Assembly (NCBI GenBank): GCA_024180945.1
Contig: JAKSGN010000003.1
Coordinates: forward strand, 3,100,001-3,164,000
Direction: 5' to 3'
Origin: Macrophomina tecta
Lineage: Eukaryota; Ascomycota; Dothideomycetes; Botryosphaeriales; Botryosphaeriaceae
Length of the DNA stretch: 64,000 bases
Shown here: piece after piece, positions 1 through 12,370 of the stretch
Layout: every line of letters starts with the position of its first letter
Position numbering within the stretch: the first letter of the stretch is position 1
Program-made: the position numbers and the translations under genes
The notes under the pieces: generated by a model
Database searches by the model: none
The model's input: the letters and a program-made list of their open reading frames with translations, nothing else
Told to the model about the DNA's origin: nothing

Positions 1-443
1 CGGCGTGGATGACGTTGTGTTGTTGATATGTTTGGGCGGTTGCCCTTGCAACGCATGGACCGACCGTGGTGCGGCCTGCGCGTTCGGCGGCTCTCCCTTT
101 GGGCCTGGACGTACATCTGCCACCGTGCAACACCACCATTCTGCTGTACAACCTCACTCTCGCCTCCCGCATTCCGCGCTCGCATTCTTGTTACGCCAGT
201 CGCCCGTGTGCTGCATCGCATCTCTCTCGCCCGCAAAGCCAAGACCATGGTACGTTCTGTCCCAGCTGCCCTTTCCCGTTTGGGCGCTGCTCCCTGAAGC
301 CGCCATCCCCCAAACAACCCCTCCCTGGCCGCGATCAACACAACTCCCCCAAACACGCTGTCTGCCCCCGCGAATCCCCATTTCCTGCGCCCGCGTTTCT
401 CTCCCGTGCCTGTCGCTCTGCGCCTTCTCTCCGCGCACCCACC

Positions 444-1083
444 ATGGCGTACGACAACTCACAAGCCCAGGCCTCCACCAACTACAAAGAAGCCTTCCAG
501 CTGTTCGACAAGCGCGGCAACGGCCGCGTTGCCCTCGACCAGCTCGGCGACCTGCTCCGCGCCTGCGGCCAGAACCCCACGATGGGTGAAATCAAGGAAC
601 TCGAGAAGCAGGCCGGTGGTGACTGTAAGTTGGCCTGAACAAACATGCCCAATAAGCAGCGTGTGGCAGCGGCTCAGCACCGAGCGATGCTCGGTCGCTG
701 CCATTACCTCCGGCAGATGGCTGACATGTGCATTTCCGCCTCCAGTCGACTTCGAGACCTTCTCCAAGATCCTCAACCGCCCTGGTGGCTTCCGCGACCC
801 CGGCGACATTGACGAGTACTGCCGCGGTTTCGAAGTCTTCGATCAGAATCGCACCGGCTTTATCGCCGTTGGCCAGTTCAAATACATCATGACGCAGCTA
901 GGCGACCATCTGGATGAAGATGAGGTGGCTCAAGTGCTCAATACTGTCGACACGTCCAATGGCGAGGTCCCATACAGAGGTGCGCACACGTTCCGCCTTT
1001 TCCAGACGCCCTCTCCATCTCACTTTTTGTTTGTTCGGCGCTGACATCATGCAGAGCTGGTCGCGACGATCCTGGCCAACTAA
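444..1083 (+). CDS. cdc4: Cdc4-type myosin essential light chain
   Basis: Spliced gene with exons 444-624, 746-979 and 1055-1083, giving 147 aa. Introns of 121 and 75 bp have GTAAGT and GTGCGC donors, and the reading phase is preserved across both. The product is a calmodulin-like protein of the myosin light chain family. It carries LLRACGQNPT near residue 33, the LNRPGGF/PGD segment after it, and ends in ILAN, as Cdc4 of fission yeast does. The EF-hand loops are degenerate (the last loop position is Gln, not Glu), as is usual in this family, so calcium binding is doubtful. By family knowledge it binds the IQ motif of myosin II or V heavy chains at the cytokinetic ring or septum. An upstream ATG at 246 is followed directly by a GT donor, so an alternative 5' exon cannot be excluded. 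Confidence 0.93.
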
Positions 1084-2007
1084 GCGCATACGCAATACAC
1101 GGCTTCTCTTCTACTTCTCCACGTAGCCTATAACGACGAACGAGATGCACATCATCGGCGGCGATGCGGCTTTTGCTAGCTTGATTGGGGTTCTTGCTTT
1201 GGGCGTTCAACGGGGCTTATATGGCGGGCTGGAATCCTTACATCACGCACAATGATCTCGGGGGAGAAAGGGGAACACACGACGAAGTGTGATGCTGTGG
1301 TGTTTGCTGGAGCTTTCTTGGGAACTGGCCCTTATGCTATGACATCTCCTAGGGCGTTCTTTGACGCGAATTGATAGTTGACTTCTACACCAACACTATG
1401 GAACTTCCCAACATACCGATTCCGGTCCCTCTTGAGCGGAGTTCAACCGTAGGCACTCAGCCGGACGACCGGCGCTGCGCGGGGGTGATATGTGCTCTTG
1501 TCGTAGACCACAGTAACAACAGTGGTGCTCGGTGGCTACTTGGATTAGGGACGCAAGAGCGCGTAGGGGCTAAATCTTGTTTTTTTTTTTGTTTTTTTGT
1601 TTTTTTGTTTTTTTGTTTTTTTTGTTTTTTGTTTTTTCTTGTGTTTTCTTGTTTTTTTGCCCTGTCGCAGAGTGCTATTGTTCACGAAGAGGAACAGCCA
1701 GGCGGACGGACAGTTGGATTAAAACAGCGACATGTACACTCCCGCATTACCCCAACCGTACGCTAAAGGCCGCTCGGCAAAGGCGCACATGCAAATCATG
1801 CGTGTGATTTGCCGTGGTTTGTTGAGCAACAGGGCAGCCCTCGGCCATGGCGTCACACTCGGAGCCTCGTGATGCCCCGCCAAACCCCACACATCCCACC
1901 AAGTCTATCACTGACATCTCTCACTCTTCCTCTCTCCTTCACCCTTGTCCTGAAGAATCTACCTACCCGCCTTTCTCGACCACGTCTCGGCTATCCACAT
2001 CACCAAT
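1084..2007. other. intergenic, with T/G-rich tract
   Basis: No supported gene between the light chain and the acyl-CoA-binding protein. At 1577-1655 the + strand is a run of T blocks broken by single G residues. Pyrimidine-rich sequence at about 1900-2000 precedes the next start codon and looks like a fungal core promoter and 5' UTR. Confidence 0.6.
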
Positions 2008-2590
2008 ATGCCTGCCACTGAGGAACAGTTCAAAGCCGCCTTCAGCGAGGTCCGCAACCTCGCCGCTCAGCCCACCCAGGATGAGCAGCTCGACGTGAGT
2101 TCCCGAGATGTTTTTTCTTCCCAACGCTTTCCTTCAACCGCGGGTTACTTGTACGCCGAAGTCTGGGTTGCAGAATGCTGATGTTGAGTGTCCTCCGTGT
2201 AGCTCTACGCCCTCGCCAAAATCGCGCAGAACGAAGACATTGAGCAGAAGAAGCCCGGCATGTTCGACATCAAGGTATGTCATCGCTCTATGATTCTGTC
2301 GCCTGCACTGCGAAGTGATAAATTGCCGAGCGTCGCATATATGCTCTGTTCGCATCTGCCACGCGTGCTGTATGCGGGATGGCAAGCCATACAACCTTCG
2401 CGCCGGATACCTGTCTCACTACTTGATGGCCTTATGTGGAATAAATGCTGACGATCTTTGGGCCCAACAGGGAAAGACGATGAGAAACCACTGGCAGAAG
2501 AAGCTCGACGAGGGCATCACCCCCGAGCAGGCCCGCGACCAGTACGTCGAGCTGGTCGAGAAGTTCAAGAAGACCTACGGCACCAAGTAG
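2008..2590 (+). CDS. ACB1: acyl-CoA-binding protein (ACBP)
   Basis: Three exons, 2008-2094, 2203-2274 and 2471-2590, all phase 0, give 92 aa, the normal length of a free-standing ACBP. The sequence shows the family core: FKAAFSEVRNL at the N-terminus, LYALAKIAQ, then KPGMFDIKGK followed by W-x-KK and a C-terminal EKFKKTYG. These residues form the four-helix bundle that binds the CoA head group and fatty acyl chain. The protein is expected in the cytosol, buffering and delivering long-chain acyl-CoA for lipid synthesis and sphingolipid elongation. Donors are GTGAGT and GTATGT. The Trp is preceded by RNH where many homologues have a different triplet, which is a minor deviation. Confidence 0.93.
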
Positions 2591-5500
2591 ACGGATACTC
2601 TCGTTGTATGAATTGGGGGATACCGTAGTGAATGGATATACAATCCTTTTGACGAGAATATAATCGGTTTGCCTGGACAGTGCTCTTCCTGGCACGAGTA
2701 TGCCTGGAATGTTGACGAGTGGGTGCGCTCCCCTTGGCTGTGATTTTCCACCGAGTGCAAGCCGTTATTGACGCAGTGACTTTCTATTCTCCCGTCCCTT
2801 TTCTGGTGAACGAACAGCACCAAGCTTTGAATCGAACTAGAAGTGGCCTTGATCGCTACCCAGGCTTAGAGTGGGCTTCGATCTAACACAAGAAACGGTC
2901 CACTCCCTGCAACTCTAGCTTTTCCACTTACACAACATTCTCTCTCGCTATGTGCGACCACCATGAAGGCTCATTAATAGCCACTCAACGGCCTTCTCAC
3001 GGTTCTGCCTCGTTATATTTTCCTTTGTTGCAACGGGTCCTACGTTCTCGTCAATCCTCAGACACTGAGCAGCTCAGTGGAGAGACTGCCAACAAGCCAG
3101 CCTTTCCGGATCGCCGGTCGGTGGAGCTTCTGGGAAGAGCCGCACTCAAAGCATGCGACGATCTCGGTGGGTCTGTCGGGGTGGCCCTTTCAGCGCGCCA
3201 AACACATAGGACCCGGTGCGGTGAGTTCTAGGCCCGACGCAGCCTCACAACTGTCTAAGATTCAGTCAACTAATGAGTTTCCAGACACGCGATGTAAATG
3301 CCTGACCTGATCATTCCTAAGATACGTGTCAGGCACTGCATACCGTCGCGCTCGAGGCTTGACAGTCCGAGAGCTCGAGCGACGGGTAAATGCGCGCTTT
3401 CGAAGCAGCTAGACTAATAGTCTCGCTCTCCGCATACCAGCTGTCTGCCTTCCTACTCAGTATGAACTGCCAGGCACGTCTGGGCAGGGCTTCGGTAGCC
3501 ACATCCGCCCCGCCGGGAATGGAGCACAAGGCCGGCAGTAGATTCGGTGAGATCGATGCGCCATCGGAGCAGTTTGTGGTCTGCGACCTGCAGTTCGTTC
3601 ATCATACGCTAGGCTTATAAGTAAGTCCTACTGAATGGCGTGGAGTATTGCAGACGGACTGCTTCTGCCTTGTACTCACTGCTGATTCAACTACAGCGTT
3701 TCTGGGCCCCTTCATTGTAGCTTAAATGAAACCGGCAATGACGGGAGAACCTTGCGACCAGTGGTGCACTCGGGCCATTGTGGCAGTAAGGCAGAGGAGA
3801 AGAACATTTGCGCTTCTCATCGAATTCAATAGCCATGGAGAGGGCAACCGTTCAGCTTCAGGAGAGTCTGGGGTTAAGAGGGATGTGTGGAAGGGTCAGG
3901 TCCACATGGACAGAGGGGAAAAAAGTCCGTTCAGAAAACTGCTTCTCGATCACTTCTGCACCTCACCCAGCATAAGACGACGGGCATTCTGAATGTACTA
4001 CGAATATCTTCTGGTATTGTTCGTTTGCTACTTTGGCCCGGAACCGCCTGCAAAATTGGGGTTCTCTGATCAACTGAATTTGTCCATGCGGCAGCCATGA
4101 ATTGGTAAGTCAAATGTCGCCCGCTTCGGGACAACATCTTACGGATATGCGGAACCGCGGGTCTCTTCACAAAATTCCAAAGCATTCCACCCAAACCTCG
4201 TAGCCGGTGGAAGCACCGGAAAGCGGGGTATTGGGAGATGTGACGGCTTTGGGCACTGCCGGAGAGCGAGATACTTGGCATCAAAAGAACAAGGGTGGTG
4301 GAAGCAACGGATATGCCAAACCAGGCACGATCTGACAGCACTATGACTGTCTCCTGAATGGACTTGTTGCCTTAGCTCCGGGATCAACAACCTCATCTTT
4401 TGCGTATCAACGCTCTCAGATGAACACCACACCACTTTCAGCTTCGGCCGCGGTCGGAACGAGGCCCGGTCTCGGTGGCTCAGCTTACCGACCGAGCCCG
4501 TCAGACGCCTATCATGCCGCGAGATTCCGGGAAGCCGTCTTCGGGCGGCAGAAAGCTGAAACGCGCCCAGCGGAGAGCGTACAGCGGGCCGAGTAATTGG
4601 CGGAAAGCATGCTGACGATCGGACTTTCGATATTTCGGCGAAACCAACGCTGCAGGGGGGAGGAGCAGAAAGCATATAGTGAGGGTGGACGGCGTGGGCA
4701 CATGCGGACACCACGGCAGCCCAGTCCCGAGCGAACGGGAACCTTTGTGCAAGATCCCTTCCGCTCTTCTCTTGGTTCCCGTTCCTTCGATTCTAGACTC
4801 CTGCTCTTCTTTTGCTGCACACCGTACGGCCGGTGTCGGTGGGACGCGCAATCTTGTGAGGGGCCAGTGTCTCTTCTTTATGCCAGACCGGGGGGAGATT
4901 GATCATCATTCAAGCTGCCGTGGCTGTTTCGATCTTCCCCACAGCAAACTGGTCGGACGCCCAATATCCGATAACGAATCTAACTCCCTCACGGCCAACT
5001 CCGCTGGTTGGTCGTCGCGATGCTGGTCTGGATCTGTGGTCGGAAGATTTATTACCAAGGTGACGAACTGACCGCCCTCCTCACTCCGTAAGCCATATAG
5101 GATTCTGTACCTTGCAGCGGGCGCCCGGACGTGATTAGCAGCCTCCCTCGAACGCCTCACTTCGCCAGCAGCGCCACCAATGGCTAGGGCCCCCAGCTCC
5201 AACGCTTCAGTGCTATCTTGATATGGGAGAAGGCGCACCGATCCCCCCCCCCCCCCACACACACACACACCCCAGACATCCAAGAAAAGGGAGCAGAGTC
5301 AAGGCGACACAATGCTACGACGTACTCGGAGCTGCGAGCGCTTGAGAGGAAGGCGGATGTCAAAGTAAGCTACACCTCGAGCACTCACATGAGACGATTA
5401 GTGGTCCGAGAGGACCGCGGAGATGCCCGAAGGAAACACTGCCATCTCGCTTCGTAGTGCGCATCGTTATTGCTACATTACTCGCGGTCGTCTGTCTGGT

Positions 5501-6312
5501 GATTTCGAATTGCCGCAACAGGAAGCCGACTCCGTTGCTATTTTCCGCCGCGTGCTTCGCCCAGTCGCAGCACGATCGCTGCACGCCTCAAGCGGAATTG
5601 TGCCGACACAGCAGGACCAGGGATTGCGGTTCCGCCGGCACTGATGCTGCAGGGATCAGTCATCCTTGCAAGGCCTGCCCCAGGTTCTGGCTAATGCAGA
5701 CACACTGCGTGCATTCGGTTCCTGCGGCAGTTCTCTTGCTGGCGCTCCTGCTAGAACAGTAGTTCCCGTCAGCTGGAAGCCAGGACATTGAAAAAGGGGC
5801 CACAAGAGCAAGAAGCGAGATGTGTGAAAGATTGCATTATCGTGGGAGAGAAGCCGTAGTTGGCGGAATGGAAAGTCAGAATTGCTGGCCGGCCGGGGGC
5901 CCTGCCGGCCTGAAGAGGTTCAATAAAAAAAAAGGGAGCTGGGGGAAACGCGTTGACTGGGAGTTCCTGAAGACTTGTCCAATCAGCGCCCGCGACGATG
6001 CCCAAAAGGAGGCAGGACACCCAGTCTCGGATGAAGCTTAAAAAACCTCCAGATAATCTGCCGCCCGCCTCGCCGCAGCCACAGCAAGCTCAGGACCCAG
6101 CGTTTCGTCACATATACTTGGATGCACGCAGATCTTATTGTGCGCACGCCGCTCCGTGTCCCTTGAACGCGCTCCGAAGCTTCTCTTCCCTTGTTACCTC
6201 TCGATAGACCATCCCATCTATTTCACTCTTATACTGATCTCTCTGTTCTACTCTTTGCATTCGCACGTTCCTTAGCATTTCTTTATACAATCGTACGGCG
6301 TCATAATGCATC
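2591..6312. other. 3.7-kb stretch without a supported gene
   Basis: Six-frame reading gives only short overlapping frames with no recognisable domain and no coherent set of splice junctions. Codon-like structure is absent on both strands. The only simple-sequence feature is a run of about 14 C followed by an (AC)n run at 5243-5270. The last ~120 bp before 6313 are pyrimidine-rich and probably the promoter/5' UTR of the rhodopsin-like gene. Confidence 0.55.
5243..5270. repeat. poly-C / (AC)n microsatellite
   Basis: About 14 consecutive C followed by roughly seven AC units. Simple repeat, likely length-polymorphic. Confidence 0.9.
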
Positions 6313-7909
6313 ATGGCAGCTGCCGGGGGTTCGGCAGGCTGGCCAGCGCCTAATTATGTCGACCCTCCAGACCGTGTCCCGTACATCGCGTCGATTGAGA
6401 TACCGTTGCTGTTTTTCATGACGCTGGCTGTCTCCGCCCGCTTCTACAGCAGAGCAGTGCTACGACCCATACTAGCATGGGATGACTGGTTTATGTTGCC
6501 GGCATGGGTAGGGCGTATTTCTACATGCATTTTCGAGTCTAAGAACTGATCAGCGCATTTCTTCTAGGCTTGCCTGGCAACTGTCACAATAACGAGTCTT
6601 TACTCTACCATGCATCTTAATTTAACACGGCACCTCTGGGACGTCAAGCCTGAGTGGGCGCAGGAAGCACTAAAGGTGAGCATCAGAAAAGAGAAGATCA
6701 TCAGTGGACCACTTTTGATCCAAAGGGTTAACATGTGAATCAGATCAATATACTATTCGAAATCCTGTATCCCATCGGCGTTGCTCTGACAAAAGTTTCC
6801 ATCTGCCTGAACTACCTCCGCATCTTCCCCATGCAGACTTTCAACGACTACTTCTGCAAGGGCGCCATCGTCTACTCCATCTGCTGGTGCATCAGCACCG
6901 TCATCCCGCAAATTGACCAATACGTCAATTGTCCGCCCATATCCAACCAGAGGGAGCAGATCCAGATTAATCGGGACTGTATTAACCAGCAAGATTTCCT
7001 GATTACGACCGCCGCATTGAACAGCTTCAGTGACCTGTGTATCTTTCTGTGGCCTGCACGCTTCATCTGGGGCATGCGCGTTCCAAAAGAACAGCGATGG
7101 GGCCTCATCGGCCTCTTCTGCGTCGGAGTAATGTAAGTCTAAATACTTCCCCTTGCCCACCCTCACCTCGGCACCCAGCCCACCAGATCAGGATAAAAGC
7201 GCTGCTCCTGACAAAAGGTTCTACTTTCCTTCCGAACAGCATCTGCGTTGCAGGCGTCCTCCGCATGTGGTTCTTCACTGTCTGGTTCAAATCGAAAGAC
7301 CCGTACTGGGACGGCGTGTGGAACTACATCATCCTGGCCTGCGAGACCAACATCGGCCTCATTTGCGCCTGTCTCCCCTGCTGCAAGCCGCTCCTCGTCC
7401 GCCTTTTCCCTTGCATCTTCAGCAACCACGAGTCCCGCGCCTCCGACCGCAATAATAACAACGACCCCGCCGGTCCCTCTCCACTCGACCCGGAGGCCCA
7501 GCGCATCCGCAACAAGCGCAGCTGGAGCTTCTGGGGCACTGGCACCGGCACCACCCTCACGACGACAACGACGACCACGAGCAGCAGCAACGCGCCTGGC
7601 GGCAACACCCAGCGGTCGGTCAGTGCGCCCACGCCCAACGCCGCCGCCGGCAAGAGCGACACGGTCATCCTGATGGACGATCTGGGCAACAACACGGGGC
7701 TCGCGCCGACGGACTACGACGAATACGACAGCATCACCGCCAGCCACGGGGCCGACCGCAGCCTGACCGTCACGCCGCAGCCGATGAACGGAAGCTTGAC
7801 GGATGTCTCGTCGGCCCGTCGCGACATCGAGCTGGGATTCCCGCCGCCCGAGTACGAGTACATCGCCGTGTCGGAGGACGGGCATCCGGGGCGGAAGATC
7901 ATGCCGTGA
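6313..7909 (+). CDS. fungal rhodopsin-like seven-TM integral membrane protein
   Basis: Four exons, 6313-6507, 6568-6675, 6744-7132 and 7240-7909, give 453 aa. Introns of 60, 68 and 107 bp have GTAGGG, GTGAGC and GTAAGT donors. The first two-thirds is a chain of hydrophobic helices: around residues 28-42, a segment after WDDWFMLPAW, a long pair after the INILFEILYPIG start of exon 3, and further ones ending near CLPCCKPLLVRLF. The D-D-W signature after helix 2, L-x-YLRIFP, and the Asn-Ile-Gly-Leu-Ile-Cys-Ala-Cys-Leu-Pro helix are typical of the fungal rhodopsin domain family that includes Pth11-like receptors and proteins annotated as integral membrane protein. There is no N-terminal CFEM domain. 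The hydrophilic tail of about 170 residues is rich in Ser, Thr, Asn and Gly and should be cytoplasmic. A sensory role is inference only; no retinal-binding Lys is evident. Confidence 0.85.
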
Positions 7910-10900
7910 TAATGCGTGGGATTGCATCATATTTGCTGTGTTCTCTCGTCCTCGCGGTGGTTGCATAGAAAAGGGGGTTATTTTTTTTTGGAAAGAGAGG
8001 GACAAAAGTATAATTTTGGTGGAATGGGCATGACTTGGTTGGGATTGCTGCATATCCTCCGTTTTTTTTTTTTTTTTTTTTTTTTCGTTCGAAGGGCGCA
8101 CTATACCACTTTCGCGATGGGACTGCTGCATATTATTCTTTTTGAGATATTAATTCGGATGGCGGAGAGATGTGTATGAGCGACCTTGGTGACGACATTT
8201 TGCCGTTCATCTCGTTTGGAGCGTGTCGCATTTTTCTTTCTTTTTTGGGTTGGCTCGTCGAATCAGGACGCCGGTGGCGCCGTGCGACGCGGGTCGTTTC
8301 AGCTCAAAAGCTTGTGGACGGAAACTGATATCCTTGGGTGGTTAGAAAAGTCGGTCCTGCTCGATGCGCTCTATATGCGGAGGTGTTAAAGCGGGGTGCG
8401 CCGAGAATGACAGGAAGGATGATTACCGTGCAGGAGCGCGGTCCGGTATGTACTCTTCGCTAAGGTCTTGGACGGATGGAAACAAGGAAATGTGCTGATA
8501 ACGCTTTGACGCGGTGACCTTGGCAGACCATGGAGGATCTAACTGTTGTCACGCTTGGAGGACTCTTGAGGCAGCAGACAATTAGTGCTTATATGCTGAA
8601 GCTTACCTTCTTTGTACAATATTCCGCGCCTGGACCGGGCTTGAAGCTCATCTGTTGATTGCAAATAGTCAAACTCTCCGGTTCCTTGATTTGCATGCGG
8701 AGAAGGCCCCGATCCTTGCCAGTTTCACAAGCCTTAGGGTGATGGTGATGTGGGGCCGCTGCAGCAGCTTTGAGGGTGCACTGAGATCGCCCCGTGTGTT
8801 TTGTCGCTAGGCTGAGTCGATGTCAATCGAGTCTCCACATTGCTCTGTTCCTGCAGCTTCAAGGTGTTTTTCTAATGAGGCGACACTCTGACTGCAAATT
8901 GGAGGGGTTGGGCTAGAAAATCATCGTTCGAGGCGTAAGGGTCAAAGACGAGAGTGATTTGAGTCCCTTGGCCCTTCGCGACCTGCCACGCTGAGTGCGT
9001 CTTTTCACTGTGCTACTTTTAGTCTGCGGTCTGCCAAAGTGTTATGCATGCATGATTGATAGCTGCAGCAACCATTCTGAGCTAGTGAGACATCGATACC
9101 AGCTGCCCCTTACTGCAGTAGCTTAGAAAGGACAGCATAAAGCATAGCAACACTACAAAAATCCGAAACATGCAGGCCGTCGTAGATGGAGATGGCAATC
9201 AGTCCATTACATAGCGATGCGTCTTCCACAATGCAAGTAAGTCAGCTGTAGCGTTCACACATAACCTTAAAATTGTCCAACAAAAAACGTAATTCGTCAA
9301 CTCAATCGCTAAGCAAAGCCGAGTACTAATGCGAGGTGGCTGATTACACGGCACATCAGCTTCTAGGGACTCTGTCTCCTTATGGAGAACTGGAGGAGGG
9401 TTGGCTGTCGCGCGCAAGGTGATACAGAATTATAGCACTGTGCACAGATGTATTAGTTGCGTGGTTATTCTGATCACATCCACGTGCCGCAGATTCTGCT
9501 CGTATCGGCAAAGGCGAGTAGTGATACCTCTTTTGACAGCTTACGGTCGTGCCAAGTAGATGGATTCCTACTACACAACGAAAGGCTTGTCGGAACGGGG
9601 CCTGCCTATATTGGCAAATTATCATGAGAGTGCCATAAAAATAACAGAGGGAGCGATGCGGACAGTGAATGTCAATAGTATCAGCAGAAATATGCATCTG
9701 GACGGACCCCTTCATCAGTGCTGGCATGCCAGAAAACTCGGATTATATCGAGGCCTCCATTGAGGACTCCCTCGCAGAGAATATGCTGCTTCCTAGAGAG
9801 TTCGTGTACGTCATGATGCAACGGCTACGACTATTGGCGAACGAGAGATGTGTAGTCAAGCGCATCCAGGCAACAGTGTGGGTCAATCGTTGGCTTGACG
9901 ACATTCGTTTCGTAGGCGAGCTTGTATATTTAAGCACGCAACCCCCATGGAGGCATCATTTACTCCTCGAATACCACAACTATTTGCTTTTACTGCGCTT
10001 TCTGCGGCGGCTCGACCCAGAAGCCTTGGATCCCTGACGTGCCTCTCTCGGATCGACTTCGGCGGCGCCAGGCACGACGGGAGCGCTTCAGAGGGGAATT
10101 TCAAAGGCTCAAACTCTATGGATGATCATGCCCTGTCGTGGGAGGAAATACTGTACGATCCTGAGATTCTCACTAAAGCGGATGTGGAGTGGGTAGAGAA
10201 GCCCTACATAATTAAGTCCAACCCGCTTTCGCCGCACACTTCGAAGCACGTTCCGTCGCTGAAGCCCTACTTTACATACGGCTGACCTCTAAAGGGGATT
10301 TCATAATGGCCCAGCTAAGATGACGGTAGATACCGTGTATGTTGATTTGTCTCTTGCCCAGTAATAAATCCGCTGAATTGTTTCATGCAAGTGGGTTGCA
10401 TTCGAAGGTCATCATGTCAGGATGAGGACCGCTCAACATGTGCGAAAGGCGGAAAAATGATTTTTCCTCCTCGAAGAACTGCGACCAAATGAATTGCAGT
10501 AGGAAGTAAAGATGTGCTGGTCAGGCATCTGTACATGTGGTCTTAACAACTGCGCGTTTCCGTCAATTCTGAAGACTTCGTCCGTGGGGAAAGGATTATA
10601 TTCCCTTTCGATTGACACTACTTTATCCTCTTCTTGCATTATCTCTTCAGAACCAATGATCCGTGGGGAATTCAAGAAAGACATCCTTTACGACGTAATG
10701 CGGGATTATAAGTGGTTCCGTAATTTGGACTTGCATTACGGTAACCCAGGTCCTGCGCCCCGCATCTGTGGAAGCTTGGGAGCGTAATTCTGGTAATGAG
10801 TTATACTCTCTCGTCCATAATTATCAGCATTGGATAAGAGAATGCTTACAACTCTTCCAGTTTGTGGCCAGCCATCCGACTGATGCACCTGGATTGATTG

Positions 10901-12053
10901 GCTTTCTGAGGTATGCGATTGCCGAATGCTGCCGCGCCACAAAAAACCTTGCTAGTTTAGCGCCGTGAATCTGCAGAGATCCTTCAGCACAAGTGTCATT
11001 TGACATTCTAATTCAAATCGTGTATATTTTTCCGAACGAAGACCTTCTCGCACTCTCAACCGTCTCCTTCGCCGTTACTCAGCTTTCCGTGACGATGACC
11101 GTTTCTAGGAACAGGGAATACGTTGTGGTATGCTTGGTTTTCGAGGCTCACACCATCCTTGATGAAGATGATTCTATGCGGGATAAATCCTTTCGACACG
11201 CCTTCGTATGCCTCGAATCATTGTCAACGCCCAGGATTGGCATGCGCGGCATCTGCATGGGTGTTGCAAATAGATGGCGCATATGGGGTCGCTGTAGTCA
11301 GCTGGCGATAGCATACCTGTCCAGAATTCCTCCATCTACCTCTGGTGTAGCTAATTTTGAGGCTGCCAGTGCCCCAGTGGGCCAAATCATTGTTGGAGTA
11401 GCTTTGAGGTTTGCTGCTGGGGTATTTGATCTACACTCCAATATCACCAAGAGTTACCCAAAGAATCTGCCGGTAAATCTCGAGTGACTTTTAATGACTA
11501 AAGTTGTGAGGAACTACAAAGGCACTGGCTGATGCTCACGCATACTTGACCTTGATTGCCTTTTACAGCTTCTCGGGACAATTGAAATTGGATGGAGTTG
11601 CGGAAAGTGTCTGGTATATTTCTTTCATTCTTTAATCTTACTCCAGCCGTGAAGGCTGCTTTAACTCAAAATTTACGCATCACAGGGAATACCATGCTCC
11701 TTTTGATTGAAAATTCAACAGTTGATTCCAAGCTGAAAAATTAAGAGCATTCCAAGAGACCAAAGAAACGGTCAGTAGCGGGATCACACGAGTGATTATC
11801 AGCATGAAAGAGCTCCAGGATTACATCTTACAGAGTGAAAAGTTAGTAATGGCCTCTGCCCTCGTCGTCGCTACACTGCAAGGCTTGAATTGTTCAACAG
11901 CGAGCAAATGAATTGGAATTTCGTTGCGGCATACATTTACCCTGCGTACCCCGCTTCTCCTTTCAGTAGGGTCATGTACCTCGTCTCCCTCAATCACCTT
12001 TAATGTTCGTCGATGTCTACATTGGCCATGTTCGCAGTCGCCTAAAGCAATAG
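7910..12053. other. gene-poor stretch with uninterpreted coding-like fragments
   Basis: No confident gene. A 24-T run sits at 8062-8085. Between 9669 and 11487 there are short frames that look moderately protein-like. One, at 9669-10037, contains REFVYVMMQRLRLLANE. One, ending at 10285, contains SWEEILYDPEILTKADVEW. One, around 10770-10968, contains ALYSL-like helical sequence. One, at 10993-11487, opens with SFDILIQIVYIFPNEDLLAL, faintly F-box-like. They are separated by stops and I could not join them with convincing splice sites. They may be remnants of one or two decayed genes. Confidence 0.4.
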
Positions 12054-12370
12054 TTAACCAATGCTATCCTTGAGAATCTGGAGTGAAAATTGACTTTCCT
12101 TCGCAAGCTTCTTTATGGGGCACCCACCAGAGAGCTTGGGCCCAGGCGGAGAGCATCCACCGTCGCATTCGATCTTGGGATTTTCGGCATAACAGCCATC
12201 ATCACACCAGCAGACGTTCCCGATCGTATGGTCCGGATCGGCACTACGTGGACCGTCAGCATCAACAGAGAACGACATAATTTGTGGCCATACTAATTGA
12301 AACACTTTGTCTGTGCAGCCACGAAGCCGTCGAGCGCGGCAAGGGCGAGGAGTGTTGAGAAAATCTTCAT
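12054..12370 (-). CDS. small secreted cysteine-rich protein (effector-like)
   Basis: Two exons, 12294-12370 and 12054-12243 on the minus strand, are joined by a 50-bp intron (12244-12293). The intron has a GTATGG donor, a GCTGAC branch point and a TAG acceptor. Without splicing the frame stops at the donor, so the gene is invisible as a single open frame. The 88-aa product starts MKIFSTLLALAALDGFVAAQ, a good signal peptide. The mature part of about 68 residues has seven Cys (C23 and six in exon 2, including a CWC and a GGC pair) and many Asp, Gly and Pro. A TATAAA-like box lies about 70 bp upstream of the ATG (near 12440). I do not recognise a named family. Short length, signal peptide and Cys content fit a secreted effector or cell-surface protein; function is unknown. 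Confidence 0.7.

Noticed and set aside
4139..4714. 191-codon minus-strand frame
   Set aside because: No domain, no signal peptide, no splice support, and competing frames over the same bases.
7163..8131. 322-codon minus-strand open frame over the rhodopsin-like gene
   Set aside because: Antisense shadow of the GC-rich tail of the 7-TM gene, including a stretch coded by a T-run; low complexity.
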